From positions 44,612,879 to 44,676,878 of the forward strand of contig CM074187.1 of assembly GCA_037179385.1 (NCBI GenBank): DNA of 64,000 bases. The letters run 5' to 3'. A program made the position numbers and the translations under genes. Source of the stretch: Holothuria scabra (taxonomy: Eukaryota; Echinodermata; Holothuroidea; Aspidochirotida; Holothuriidae). Below the pieces are notes generated by a model. That model made no database searches, was not told the DNA's origin, and saw nothing but the letters and a program-made list of their open reading frames with translations. Every line of letters starts with the position of its first letter. Position 1 is the stretch's first letter. Of this stretch, positions 9,720-23,140 are shown piece after piece.

Positions 9720-11594
9720 AATCCAGGTTGTTTTGAATTCAAAGTCTGCTTTAAATTTATGTACAGCAAGACGGTATAGCCAAGTAAAACATTTATTCCT
9801 GTGGAACTGATTCAAAGATGTGTATCCAGCTTTTAAAATATAACAGCCTTCACAGCTTCTTCAACGCACAGTCATTCACACACGCTCAAAATTTTTAAAC
9901 TGCATGTAAACTGCAGTTTTGTCAGCATCTGTGCATTTTCCCATCTGCGGATTACATTCTTGATTGACTAGTGACATTAAGAATTCATCTGTTCAATGAA
10001 GTGTATTGTTAAAGATCCAAAATTATCCTATCTTCTAATCCCTAGGAGGAATCAAGCTATATATCAGTCGGAGCATTGAGTATGCTGTCGTTGTCAACAT
10101 CAAGTTCCTAGGCCGGCCGCAGATAATATTATTTATTCAGTTATCGTTTAAGTTTTCTTCTCTAATCCAAACGAAATCACAATTATTTGTCTCCCAAAGC
10201 TGAGAGAAAAGGTTCCATCCTCAAACTTTACGTAACTAAAATCTGTCGACTGAATCATGTGTTTTGTTTTATACTTGATGTTTGTCCTTTTCTTGAGTCT
10301 CGCTTGGACGTCTTTCACTCTCTCTGTCTCTGCGGAATGGCTGAGCATGCTGCATGGCATGTGATATCTTCAAACGGGATTATAAGTCAATGCAAAACTG
10401 AAGATGAAAACGATAAGGTTGTGGGTTGTTTGGTAAGCAACGACGATTTGCTTTTTTCTACTATGTCGTCGCACGCTCATTGGTATGTAAAGACTTTGCT
10501 AATTACTCTTTGGGAGTCATATATTATTCCTTTGCTCATAAAGTTTATGAAAAAGGATGAAAACAGAACCGAATGCAAAAAAAAAAAAAAAAAAAAAAAT
10601 AGAGAGATTATTTAAATAATTTCAAAGGAAATGAATTCATAAATGAATGAAAGCGGGGTGTTTCCGTATAACCTATTTGTGTTTAAGAAGATCTTTAAAA
10701 AGCAAAGGATGGAGTGAACTGGCAATCTCTAATTTCGCCCTGAATAAGAGTTCAAATATTTATTTCAAATCCAGATTAAAGAAACCCCCTTAACAAGCCA
10801 GTTAAGAGTTACTGTTTTGTTCTAAAGGTCAAAGGTTATACGGGTACGCGTTCTTCCAATTAGCCACCACTAGCATAGTAACACATAGCGCACAGCGCAC
10901 AAAAACCTATGCATAGCGCGTGACAAGACTCCTCAGTTCATAGGTCATAGGGGTATTGAACTCATCATAGCACATGCGCAATAATAACTCTGAACTGGCT
11001 TAGTATCACATTTTATAGATGTTACCGTCAAACGAGGTTTCTATATAAAATTAGAACCAATTTTTCAAATAGTTTCCGCTTCTGATGAGGTATCCTTTTC
11101 ACACATGAGTGTCTCCATTTTAGACAACAATCCAGCTAAACGTTATCGAACATTCTTTCAGGGACAACATTACCGCAGAAGCAATCCCTCATACCGTTTT
11201 TGGTCTTTCGGCTTTCAGTGGTCAGCTATATAGGTCTACGAAATATGATAAATGCAAAAGCAATATGTCTTGTCATTGAAAAAAGGAACAGAAAATACTC
11301 ATTATTATTGGCTAGTAATTCTGTATTCAAGTGAGGCTTTAAGTATAAATTGAAAGAAACCTACGATATCTCGCATACTGTTTTAAATCCTTCTTTAATA
11401 TAATGGCATCTTAAAATCTGCTATGTCTATCACTTTGTGTACGACATTTGAACTTAACAAATCATTTGGGGGTTTTACAGGTTCTTAACCTTCAAGCGAT
11501 CTGTGTGCATCTTAGTTTTTCTCTCGCTTAGCCAACATTCAATATGTTTGCTTGGTACTCAGTTTAAAAACTGAGCCCAAAAAAATCAACTGTT
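9720..11594. other. No gene recognised; one A-tract
   Basis: Region upstream of the GPCR. A 142-codon plus-strand frame at 10187-10615 runs into a 22-bp A-tract near 10577-10598. It has no recognisable domain and its last residues are poly-lysine from the A-tract. The A-tract could mark an old retroposon, but no flanking duplication was seen. Upstream non-coding exons or the GPCR promoter may lie here but cannot be pointed out. Confidence 0.4.
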
Positions 11595-11621
11595 TGACTG
11601 ACTGACTATTTACTATTAACC

Positions 11622-11991
<370 letters not shown>

Positions 11992-13770
11992 GTCTTCCAA
12001 TTTTGAGGATTTGCCTTCGAACCTCGATTTCGACCTTACAACTGAGCACCAACAGCCCATGAAGCGCTGTGGTATTTGTGGACCCCTTAATTATATAATT
12101 GTGCTTCATTAGCACACTTGCCGAGTTACTCTAATCATTGTCACACAAGCGTGATACATTGAAAGTGATAAGACTCTTTGGTAGGATAACTTTTCCTTGA
12201 AATGTGCGATTAGTGTGTCTCTGAAGCATCCACATATATTTCTCGGAGATCGTATGGGCACCTAATCTTCATTGCTCTGAATGCAAATCATTGAAACCGT
12301 TCGTGGCCTTCATATCATATTAGAAGACCTCCCGAACTTGAATACACGCACTTGGATATCATACATTGGATATTGATAAAACAGGTTTTACACGGAGGAC
12401 GCAATCGATGGTTTACATATTAAAAAGAATTGCTGCGGCCCAGATGATTCAAAGCAAAAATTAAAATTTGACTGCTGCGTGTATGCAGGTACTTCTTCAC
12501 CTTCATTTCGCGTTGATATGGTTAGTGACTGCTAAGAATAAAAAATGAATCAATATATACATACCATATACTTTGATGCAAATATTAGTTTAAACTCTTC
12601 CTTTAAACTGAGAGAAGTGAAATCTCATTACTCGACACTAATCGACACGTGTTTATCTTACATTTATCAATGCTTTGTTTGCAGCGGAAGAAATATAACC
12701 CGTTTAAACAGTTAAAGTAACGGAATTTATCTAATTTTCTCGAGAAGTTGATCCTACAGAACGCACGGTCATACTGTTAATAAAAATAAGTAGCCGTGGA
12801 TCTGTCTAATCAGAAATATATTTCAGACAAGATTTGAATTTGTTCTCTTTCTTGCTTTTTCGTCTTACATTTATAACGTTCTTTGGTACTTCGCAATTGA
12901 CAGAATTTATACATGGTGATGAAAAGGGTTAATTTTCAACTTAAAAAATTGCAGTAAAATTGTCGCTAAAATACATTATTGTGGAGAAACCTCAGCACTA
13001 TAATTAACTCAGTACACGCAGGATGAGACGATTCTGGGGAACGGGCAAACACCACGCAAATGAAAATATTGGGGGAAAACCTATGATCGTTTATCCTCCA
13101 ATAATGTAGCCAGATTGGAAAACAAACAATAGGCGCAATAAACAATGTAGCATACAGAAGACTTAAAGTGAATATCAAGTGAAAAAAAATCGGAAATATA
13201 TGTTCAAACCATGCAAAATACATTCTAATATCCCATCTCTAATCTTCATAGGACATTCCTGAGCTGAGATATAAATGGTTGAAGTTTATTCTCTTAACTC
13301 AAAATTGTGCACCACGCAATAATTTGTGATGTCATTGTTGTACTACTCAAATTAAAATCTTTGTATTTCTTCGTTTTTCTGAAAGTTACCCCACCTGGCA
13401 CCATGGTGTGATAGCAGCTAACTCTGATGGGGTGATGTTATTTATTTAGCCCTCTCTGTTCAACATGCTGGGCAAGCAAACAGGAAGTGTTCAAGGGCAT
13501 GAAAAATATTTTTAGTTTTAAATGAAAACATAGCAGGTAATGTGAGTTTTGCAACAGGTAAGTCACAAATTAATGGACCAATTTGTTTGAGGTGAATATA
13601 ATTGAACGGTTCATGTCTCAACTCAGGAATGTCCTATTAAGATATGAGTTGGAGTGTTAAATTTCACTTTCCATGCTCTTTGATATATATTTTTGAATCT
13701 TTTGGACTTGAGGTACACTTTAAGGGTTTTGGGAGAATTTGATTGTACTTAGTATGCGCGTGTCAATGTG
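11992..13770. other. No gene recognised
   Basis: AT-rich single-copy-looking sequence. An 85-codon minus-strand frame at 12966-13223 is hydrophobic but has no start context, splice logic or family resemblance I can defend. Confidence 0.4.
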
Positions 13771-13795
13771 AGTATGAATACGTGGTTTTGTGTGC

Positions 13796-14031
13796 CTTTA
13801 CGTGCGCACTCGCGTTCGCATGGGGCTTGCTTGAAGACAATTCCGTCCGGAACACGATCCAGGTTTCTAACAGCTGTTGGAAATCCCCCAGCCCCATCCA
13901 AAAACAGATCGACGCCCCTTGTACAGGCCAATCTTGCGAAGTCCGTGACAGAGATAAAAACTGAGAATAAACCTCTTAATCCGTCTTCGGACATTCCAAA
14001 TTGATTGGCAACAGAACTCTCACGAATTCTA
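13796..14031 (-). CDS. Doubtful internal exon of unknown protein
   Basis: A stretch with higher GC than its surroundings has a long open minus-strand frame. It could begin at acceptor TTTCCATAG and end at donor GCAC|GTAAAG. The deduced segment contains FGMSEDGLRGLF, DFARLACTRG and VDLFLDGAGGFPTAVRN, compositionally protein-like, but I recognise no family. The plus strand is also open over much of the span, so strand and reality are uncertain. It could be a lone exon of a gene whose other exons I cannot see, or a fragment of a transposon or retrocopy. Confidence 0.25.
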
Positions 14032-14893
14032 ATGTTCTATGGAAACATCTTGCCATGTGAATAAAATGATTTAATTACGTTCCGTTTTAGCAAGAAATGA
14101 GAAGGAAATTTAAAGTTGCTAGAGCTTTCTCTACTACAGAAGTGTCTATTAGGCCGTGTTGAATGTGGTCTTTTTAACAAAATTTTTAACAAAAATTTCA
14201 TTTATTTAAGCATGAAGGAATTCACAACAATCGCATTGAACTACTGAGCTGTGCCACACCTCTTCAAGCTATAAGATATTTCCCAATCTCGCACGAGGCT
14301 GAAAACGTGATTTCAAGGGAAATATGATTATGCTAACCGCAATTTATAACACAGGTGATTTACCGTGGTTATCAGCACATGTATCAACCATGAATCATTC
14401 ATAGCAATAGCAAAAGATTAAAATATTCTGCGGTTAATGAAAATGTTGCTTGCCTATCAAACCTGTTATTAAATATACAAAGAAAATATCGGAATAAGTC
14501 GGCCTTTATGAATATGAAAAATAACATGATAATAGAATCAAGTGTTTCAAGCAGCAATTTGGAAAACTGCCTTGGTCCCTAATCCTCAGTCCCTAATCGT
14601 AAAATGGAGCATCTCCAACTACAATAAGATTTGAAATCAGAATTCCTGCATAATTTGTAGAAGTCAACGTTGAAAATGGGTCCATGATGTGTTTATCTCT
14701 CTGACCAGACCCAGTCATTGAACTCATAAAAATTTCCAAAGGAAACTTTATGATAATTTAATTATGGGTAGTTAAATTTTGCCACATCTTCTAAAAGTAG
14801 TAGCCTGGGCGTGGGTGTTGTTTTCAAATTTTAAAAGGTCGTTGTTTGAATCATAATCCAGCGAGAGCTGTTGTTGTTTTCATGCTGCATTAA

Positions 14894-15144
14894 CCCTTTA
14901 CCGTTGTGCTCCGATCGGGGCATATTTGCGCGCCTCAGGAGTGGGCGGAAAAGCGGACGTAGCCCGCCCCACATCGGCTTCCGTAGGCCACTGACCCCGT
15001 GACCTTAAACTATTGTCTCTCTCGTTGTTGTGGCCGAATTTTCGGGTAGCTACTCGCAGTTACGAGCTCCGCGTGAAACAGTTAAGATGGGTGACAGCCG
15101 AGCTCTCCGCATGGGTCCAAAAGGACCCAAACAACGGCAAAGGG
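14894..15144. mobile_element. piggyBac-type MITE (251 bp, TTAA site)
   Basis: Flanked by TTAA at 14890-14893 and 15145-15148. The terminal inverted repeats are CCCTTTACCGTTGT on the left and CCCTTTGCCGTTGT inverted on the right (one mismatch). TTAA duplication with CCC-starting ends is characteristic of piggyBac elements. No transposase. An internal stretch (TTTTCGGGTAG...CAGTTACGAGCTCC) recurs at about 39370-39412. The interior is clearly more GC-rich than its surroundings. Confidence 0.85.
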
Positions 15145-15148
15145 TTAA

Positions 15149-18100
15149 AATAAGCCTGTGGAGTGTGTTTACGACAAAGCTGATGCCACTGTCTCTGTCT
15201 GTGTGCACGTAACCCTTCAAGCTGAGAGGTGCAGATATTTTAGATTAAATAAAGTATCTTCAAGTCTGTCAAATATGGTACCATTTTGCGTACCAGTCTT
15301 CCTCCAGAAGCAAAACACCTCTTCTGTTTAGACCCTTTCCTTCAGGAAATCGAACATTCACACTTTGTCTGTCTATTCCAATTTCGTGGATTCACCAGTG
15401 CCAGTATCAGGAGAAAGGAAAGACGTCCATGAATTAAAAGTTCAACAACGATGGATCGTGCATTAGCAGGATAATAGTCAATGACAGCGAAAGCGCAGTC
15501 CAGGTACATCCATAGATAGCATTAACCCCGAGAGTGCGCAATCATGTTATTTTATACCCAAGTTATTATGTTTCTTTTTACAAAAATGAAGAAAGGTAAA
15601 ATTTCGCTTGAAAATAACCACAGAAAACACTATAACCCCAAGTAAAATGGAGCAGCCCTAGATGACAGCGTTATTCATTTTCGAGATCTTATCGCGGATT
15701 AACACACGATAACTTAACAGTATAATGGACCAACTAAAGTGAGGATTATTACCAAGTGAGTATGCATGGACAATCACGCAGAAATGACGAAATTACATCT
15801 TGGGCCAAGTGCCGTTTCAATGGGGAGTTATTCAGGGGAGGGGCGTTACTGCCGACTGGGAGTCGTCCACAATGAGTGTCTTTCGATGTTATTCACTTGG
15901 TTTGTTGTTTTCTGTCGCGTTTATTGCTGCTATTATTTTCCAAAAGCTTTTAAGTTCTATATGTCAATCTTTCAAACGATTGAAATAAACGTTAACTAGT
16001 CCTTTGATAAATTGAGTTCTCCAAACAACAGGAGATGCAATTGAAATGATCTCATTCATGTTTTAGATCTCCCCAAAAGGAATCGACTTTGACGGCCACT
16101 TACTATTGCCTACAAAAAAAATTATCCAAATTATTTTTGTGTATTATTTTCCATTGTTCATTATCGCCTTCCTTACATGTTCAGTTTAGTACAACATCTC
16201 TTGTAACAACGGAGTTAAACCAATTTATAATTGACGGCGACGTTTGGTGATAAACAACCATCCTTCGGTAAAATTTTTGGTTTACGGTAAGACTGCCAGT
16301 GTAACCCATTCATAAGGATAGCATGTTAAGACTACTAGAAGAGTCTATGAGCAACATGAATTAGCCTTAAGGCTGTATTTAAATTGATAGAGTAAAATGA
16401 CCAACTCAATGGTTTTCTCCAAACTGAATTTAAGTCAAGTTACTATTTACAAATAGTTTATGAATCATTGCCAACCATACTCCAAATTATTTAAATCAAT
16501 AAACTTTGGACTTATTGGGCCCTCTCCTAGACCATGGTACCACCATGACGTGTTCATAACTTCCTTTTCAAAAAAAGAACGCGCCCCGTGGTACTTAACT
16601 TTATAACATTACAGTGATGGTTAACATTTTCACTTTTCAAGTCAAGGGCAGTAAAGTTACTAAAGGAAGATTATCAGCGAGACATTCTCAGAGGTTATCA
16701 TTCAATTTAAGAGGGCGGTAAATGAAAATTAAATCATCCAAAGCTTGAAGATGCCAATGGAATCACTTCGTTTAGACTGTTCGTGCCTATAGATAAAACC
16801 GTAGAGAAGCAATCTTTCAAATTAGAACACAAACCCTGAATTAAATGACTTTTCTTACAGGGAAATACACAAAACTAAAAGTTTTTAAAAACTAACCAAT
16901 CAGGCTGAGCGAGTTCAAGGATTCGTTGCCGCGTGAAATGGTGGGACACACGGTGGGATAGTAAAACCGAGCTTAGCACATACAATCCATTGTCGTTCAC
17001 CTTGCTTTTATTCAGTATTTGCATAGCACCAAGTATAAATTTAGGTCGTTACCCCAAACGAACAAAAATAGTGTTCTCAGTTCTATATACTTAAAGTAAA
17101 AAACAAATTTCACCAAATGGCAATTAAGATACAGTCCACTGCGCAAAAACAGACGTGGGATGTCTTCTTATACATTATGGATGGATTAAGAATGAATTAG
17201 ACTATGAATTTCATGTATGAATGTTTATGTAACCTCATGTAACCTTTACAATGATCTGAAAAGTTGTGTTCAGCTTTTTTAATAGTGGTACTTGATGATT
17301 AGGAGTTCAAACCAGCTATTAGTTACATCATGTTTCAGTTTTTTTTAATCCGAGTTCCGTTGCCGGTGGTTTATTTTTACCAAGAATTTATTAGATAATC
17401 TTTCTCTATAATTTTATTGAGGCCTTCTTCACAGCGACTTTAAACTCACTGCTAATAGCTGTAGTCAAGATTTTGCCAAATTTCTTGCTTTTATTTTGTG
17501 GCAATAAGTGGCAATATTAAATGTGGGTTATGAACAACTGACATTCAAACTAACCGTTGGGACTGGTTTATCACCTTGTCATAAAAAGTTTAGTTTTAAT
17601 GAGTAAAAGAGAAAACGTTGCCATCCTATGATGATTATTGGGGATGACGTTCAACAAGATGATGAGAGGATTTGGCATTTAACCTTTAATGCTACCTCAA
17701 TCCATGGACCTCTAAGGACGGTATAAAAAGGGTATACTAGACACATATATGTCTTCGTAACAATGCATTTAAAAATATGTAAATCTTCAAACTTTATGGA
17801 GAATTGACACCATTTTTCGGTATCAATTTTCTCAAGTACAATGTTTCTGAACATTTTAAAAGAAACGACCTCATCCCTCTAAAAAACTATTGTAAAAGGG
17901 TGTTACTTAATCCATCTGTTAACAGCTGAAAGGATGATCAGGTGCAAGTCTTAGAGCTAAGTCAAGACTTGAAGACTTTGAAGGAGAGAACACCTTCCCC
18001 ACCTTAAAAAAATTCCATATGCCGAATACGCCCTTTGGAAAGCAATTTAGGCGATCACCATCCCTAAATACTCCCTGTTGCATCTCTATTCAGTTTCTTG

Positions 18101-19074
18101 TCAGGATACGGAAGTGTGTTGTTGAAAGTATGGACCTTGTAAAATAATATATTTTGAACCGTAATTCGAGGGTCGAGTGTCTAAGCGATCATGTTACAGC
18201 AATCGATTAATCAGACAGAAGATATGTATTACCCTTTCACAATTAACTACTGGAAGGATTATAAAACTTCCTTGCACACATTGTAGTTATTCGAGCTCAA
18301 ATTTATGGTTATCTGACCTACAGAATTCCTTGAAAGTATGTAAACAGTAACTGTTGTCTTTTTGGTAGCCCTGAGAGGGCTTTTATGAATTTTCATGAAA
18401 ATCAAGCAAAACGGAGAACATACTATGAAATCGAAAGTGTGAAAAAAAGGTTTCAGAATTGTTTCAACATTGCAAAACGAAAATACATAGCAGAAGTTCT
18501 TAATTGATATTAAGTATTATCCGACGTAGCTGTAGCCAAAATACTAAGATTTTGAATCGATGTGCACTGTATACGTAGAAATTTCCAAACTGGTTAACAA
18601 CAGTTTTAATCCTTGAACTTTTCCCTAGCCATAAAAAAGAGAACAACTGATGCTACAAAATGGCAAAAACATGTCAAGAAATTAATTGTTTAGCTATGCG
18701 TATCACATAAATATTTACCAGTTCTATTCGTTCTTCTTCTCCGGAAGAACTTGAATCACACCAATATGTTAGTTTCAGTAAACTGTTCAAAATCTGTTTC
18801 TGATAAACAAGAAATAAAAAGTAAAGGGCGTCGGATTACACCTATATGATTATTTTGTTTTACAAAACCATAAAGGTAAACTAGTCTGGTAAAGCATTCT
18901 GTAAATTTGGTCATTAGTCATTTACACTTTGATTTGCAGTCGGTTTAACCACCAGGATACTTTACCAGAAATCTTTCAAATTATGATATCATAGTTCTTG
19001 CTGATTATTTGCTTATTTACTTAAGTATTCAAAAATTTCCACAATCTCTGGAAATCTCCGAAAAAAAAATCATT
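15149..19074. other. No gene recognised (downstream of gene A)
   Basis: Nearly 4 kb of AT-rich sequence with only short chance frames. It follows the stop codon of gene A on the minus strand and should contain its 3' UTR. No canonical AATAAA was picked out close to the stop, only an ATTAAA variant about 465 nt away. Confidence 0.45.
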
Positions 19075-19301
19075 CTAAACTGGCCGTATTTTCATCTGCA
19101 CGTATTGAAGTTGGCAATTAAAGATTTCATTTTGATACACGCACATGGTAGTTAAGTAATTTCCGTTAAGATTGGCATGGTAGCAATGACCATACCACCA
19201 TGCACCATGGTAGATAACAGCACAGCTTTGATCGTGATCATCGTTGTCTCGGTCTAAAGTAGAAAAGGAGTTACCTCTGTGATAATCCATGAAGTCGAAA
19301 T
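19075..19301 (-). CDS. Gene A exon 8: end of fibrinogen domain
   Basis: Terminal fibrinogen exon. It contains the calcium-site type sequence TLDRDNDDHD, the paired cysteines around CAVIYHGAWWYGHC, then HANLNG and a stop after MKIRPV. Acceptor TTTTTCCAG; phase 1 entry gives DFDFM at the exon start, as in other family members. The intron before it has a purine-rich stretch (its complement is the pyrimidine tract) and the nested transposon at 19724-20630. Confidence 0.9.
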
Positions 19302-19723
19302 CTGGAAAAAGAAGAAGAAGGAGAAGAAGAAAAAAAAAATGTTGGAGTTAAGGTAGAGACAATCATGGATGGCACAAGGTTTCAAGCAAACTGTTTGAAT
19401 TTACGGGTTGTTTTTGTTCTTGATACAAAGACCCGACTCTCAAGGTTGTTCAATGTAGGTCTTTGATTAAAATTTTCCAATAAAATATCCATACCCACTT
19501 AAATTGAAATAACCGAATTTTTGTCCTCTTTCTCTTTGATTACTTGAGCTTGGATCAAACCATGTAACATGTCTTTTGAATTTAGAAAGCATGTTGAGGT
19601 TGGGCTATTATGGTTTTTGTGTATAATGTACCGTTACGGTAATTATTCTCTGAGTTGGTTCACTAGCTTTGATGATTTTTTTTTTTTTTTTTGTCTTGTG
19701 TCTTGCATACTTTTTTGCTTTCT

Positions 19724-20630
19724 CATATATCAGTTCAGGAGATAACCGTTTTCGGGTGAAAATGAAAATTCACGCGATCGGGAGAAAATTTACAGCATAA
19801 ATATTCATGAGCACTTAGTGTGTACCTCTTCACATTCGTCGTTTTGTTTTATTAATGTGGATATGTTCAAAAACAAGGTACTTGTTAACCACCACAGACA
19901 GAAATCTAAAGAAACTTTAAAGAACGTACTAATGATCTCAGTTGCTAGCACGAGTAACTGGCAAACAACTTTCTGCAGAAAAAATTGAACAAATCTTGCG
20001 GCTGTGTCGAGTCTATAATTTAAGCTTAGGACACAGACATGGGCGTCCGCAGGTATGGGCAACTTGCCCCCCCCCCCCCCCCCGCCTGGAAAATCAAAAA
20101 TTTGAAAAAACGTATAAAAATCAAAGCAAAAAACCCGAACAAAACGTGTTTTCCAAGTTTCTATGCGAAAAATAGGCTTTAAGAAATGCCATTTCCGGCG
20201 ATCTAGGAGGCATTTTGGGCTGACATTTTCGCAAGCTTTGTGTCAATTCATGGTGACTTGGGAGGTTTTGCCCCCTAGAAATTTTGTCTCCCCCCCCTCC
20301 CTCTGACTTTTTTCTGCGGACGCCCATGGACACAGAACGTGGTAAAATTGCTCGAGATCTCAAAATTTGCGCGGTGAACTACCAAACATGATCCGGCTTT
20401 TTTGTTCCCCTAGCAACAAAGTTTCTAAATATTCCAAAATTTCTTTTTCCTTAGACCGATTAAATTTTCCTGGTGTTTTGAACGTTTGTTTCCGTTTAAA
20501 TTGAGAGGTAGGATCGCAAAGCATTAGGGGAGAAATTTGAAAATGGCGCCACCGTCCATGGCCGTATTTTCCCCCGATCGGGTAGAAAACCATTTTCCCC
20601 CGAAAGAGGTTATCTCTCGAACTGTATATG
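19724..20630. mobile_element. DNA transposon with 'GAGATAACC' inverted ends, copy 1
   Basis: The left end CATATATCAGTTCAGGAGAT and the inverted right end CATATACAGTTCGAGAGAT continue as related sequence for over 50 bp (TTTTCGGG..GAAAATG..CGATCGGG). It sits in intron 7 of gene A and is interrupted by the 291-bp element at 20038-20328. A second member is at 40666-44205. A 129-codon minus frame at 20360-20749 overlaps the right arm but shows no transposase signature. Target duplication not clear. Confidence 0.75.
20038..20328. mobile_element. Nested 291-bp hAT-like MITE
   Basis: Perfect 15-bp inverted ends CATGGGCGTCCGCAG. Perfect 8-bp direct duplications GACACAGA at 20030-20037 and 20329-20336. 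Internal C-run near the left end and C-rich right end. Contains GAAATGCCATTTCCGGCGA, a motif also present in larger elements at about 43.1 and 60.5 kb. Confidence 0.9.
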
Positions 20631-21548
20631 CTTGTTTCAACGTGTTCTTTATCAGGGAAACATCTGAACATTGATTTATTACTTTTCATATTGCTAACAT
20701 TCTTATTCGGGATCGAATCTTTAAAGAGATAACTCGCTGTAATTTCCATTTAACGGAGAGATTTTCATCCGATTTCTTTTACAAAACATCTTTAAGTACT
20801 GTTAAACATTTATCTCAATTTCAGTTTCCTTCAAGTTCGGTTGAGTTGCATCTTTGGTTTCTTTATTTAGCAGTTTCATCCAAAAACTAAAACTAAGGTA
20901 AAATTTACAGTCAGTTTTAGTATGAAACGAAGTTGCCTATGCGTTTGCACTAAGCGCATTCCGCTATGGAGCCAGGCAATATATGGTAATACGTGGAAGG
21001 GGTTAGTTTCGATTGAGTTGGCCCGATTGTTGGCCCTTGTTTGCCATAGGTGTCAACTTGACACAGAATACCCAACAAAACAGGTTACCCAATTTTGAGT
21101 TTTCCGGTGTGACAATCGTACAGGATAAAGTGCGGACCCTGTGTGTCAAGTTGGTTCCAATGTTTGGTTCCAATGTCTACACGCATAACCACACTTGACT
21201 TGACTTTCATTTGCCGTGCCACATATGGTTGTGTTGGTTTACATGTGGCAGGTAAATCATTTCATTACTCCAAATATAATATGTTAGAACAGGGGACACA
21301 TTCTAGTATAATTTGGGGCCTTATCGGTCACTAATCGTCATAGCTATAAAGATAGACCTGAAATATTGAACAGATAACATTTAGTATTCTTAGACATAAA
21401 CCCAATTAGAATTCTGTCAGCAGGGCCTGGTGAGAAGGAAGTAAAGAAGAAATGACCTGCCTTTTGCATTTACAGAAACAAAGAGATTTAGACATCATAT
21501 TTATCATTATCTTTATTCAAGCAGTGTTAAAAAGTAAATTGTCCAAAC

Positions 21549-21810
21549 CTGCGTTTCCAGAGTATGTTCCAAGGGTAAGTTGATATTTACTGCTTTCATT
21601 CCCGACGGTGAACTTGTCATACTCAAGATGATAAAGTGTACCGTCATTCAGTGTTATATCTGTTCGAAGCTGGTATCTTTTCTGCTTAGTCAAGAAGTAC
21701 AACTTTTCATTTCCAAGCCACAGCTCGTGTCCGGGAGACCCAAATCGTTGTCTATAAGTAGTCCAGTTTTGGTAAAAGTCCTCGGACCCATCAACTCGTC
21801 GTTGAAAAAC
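21549..21810 (-). CDS. Gene A exon 7: middle of fibrinogen domain
   Basis: Starts VFQRRVDG after a TTTGTAG acceptor and includes ELWLGNEKLYFLTKQ and YQLTLGTYSGNAG. The length of 262 nt takes phase 0 to phase 1. Donor CAG|GTTTGG is a weak but paralogue-conserved GTTTG type. Confidence 0.9.
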
Positions 21811-21963
21811 CTACAAAGTTAATTAACAGAAAAAATAAAAACTTTACAATTCTTCAAGTTTGAAGTTTATCGCCTATAAAGAATTACCTTCATTATAAGA
21901 CATCAAAAGAATAAATATCTGAATTTGCTTTTAATTGTGCTTTTTTTTTAATTTTTAACTCAC

Positions 21964-22272
21964 AGTCCAACCTCTTTCACCAGTCATCTTGCAATACACT
22001 TCAAAAGGTGATCCAGACCAGTCTATTGGCTTTATAGTGTAAAAACCGCTGTCAATATAACCGGCGTTGAATACGTCCTGACAATCAGTCTTTGGTCCTG
22101 TACAACTAATACCATCACCGAGATATTCTTCACTGCAGTAGCATTGCACGACCCCCTCCCTTTCTTTGCATTCTGCGTTGACATCACACAAGATGTTGTC
22201 TTCACAGGTCACAAGACCTGCCTCACATGAGCATCTTCTCGAGCAGTCTGAATTGTAGGAGTATCCATTGCT
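21964..22272 (-). CDS. Gene A exon 6: VWC/EGF-like module and fibrinogen start
   Basis: 309 nt, exactly the length of the gene B exon, phase 0 both ends. Cys-rich part CSRRCSCEAGLVTCEDN through CYCSEEYLGDGISC resembles the module that follows TIL domains in IgGFc-binding or zonadhesin-like proteins. The fibrinogen N-terminus follows with DCQDVFNAG and FEVYCKM, ending at GERGWT before a GTGAGT donor. Confidence 0.9.
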
Positions 22273-23140
22273 CTGGGAAGCAAACATGTTACAATCATTT
22301 TAAGTTTGTTCCTTTTTTTACTTTAACATGTCTAATTTGAATACCAGTAGAACGAGATTTAAACCTAAAAAGTGGGTGGACGTATTACATTGTCTATCGA
22401 ATGTAAATACTAATATGTACGTTAGTTTTTTTCTCACAAATGGCATATATATGTGCATCTCTGTGTGTAGGTTATCCGTTGAACATGCCCCCAGTGCCTT
22501 GAAGTAACACTGGTGTAGTTCTTCAAAGGAACATCAGAGTGCTGGAGAAAATTATTATCTTGGATCCTGTGACCTCATTTTTCCGTTAGTTTAAACTGAC
22601 TGCATATCAGAATATAGATACATTGGAGGGAAAACCTTGAATATTAAAAGACACGATTTTGTGGTAAATATTGTGGAATACTTCGTAACATTTTTCGGGT
22701 AAACAAGTTCCACACAGATGGACTACTAGCCGTCACTACCATGTGTAGCCAATAACAATGTTAAACCGTGATCACGGATTATTGTTGGTTGGTTTTAAGT
22801 CGAATTTGGTATTAAAATTGTCAAATATTTTAAAACCAAACTCTAATCGTTTTTTTAATCAATATAAAATTCGATACCTATGGCCTTGCAGTAATTATTT
22901 GCGCATTGATGAAGTATTAACAACAGTACACTAACACTATCGAATGAATACTCCATTTCAAACGTTCCTTTGGTAGTTATTCTTCTCGTAAAATGCTTAC
23001 TTTGGGGGGGTTCCTGAAATTGAGGAAATTCATCGTATGTAGTAAAATATATAGAAATGACCTGAGAACAGTGCACAGGAATATTTTTTTTTCAAATCAA
23101 TGACATTCAAAAAACTGATTGTGATAGACCAGTAAAATAC

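Noticed and set aside
10187..10615. 142-codon plus-strand frame
   Set aside because: Ends in poly-Lys from an A-tract, no recognisable domain or splice context.
20360..20749. 129-codon minus-strand frame as a transposase
   Set aside because: Overlaps the terminal inverted repeat of the 'GAGATAACC' element and shows no catalytic motif.
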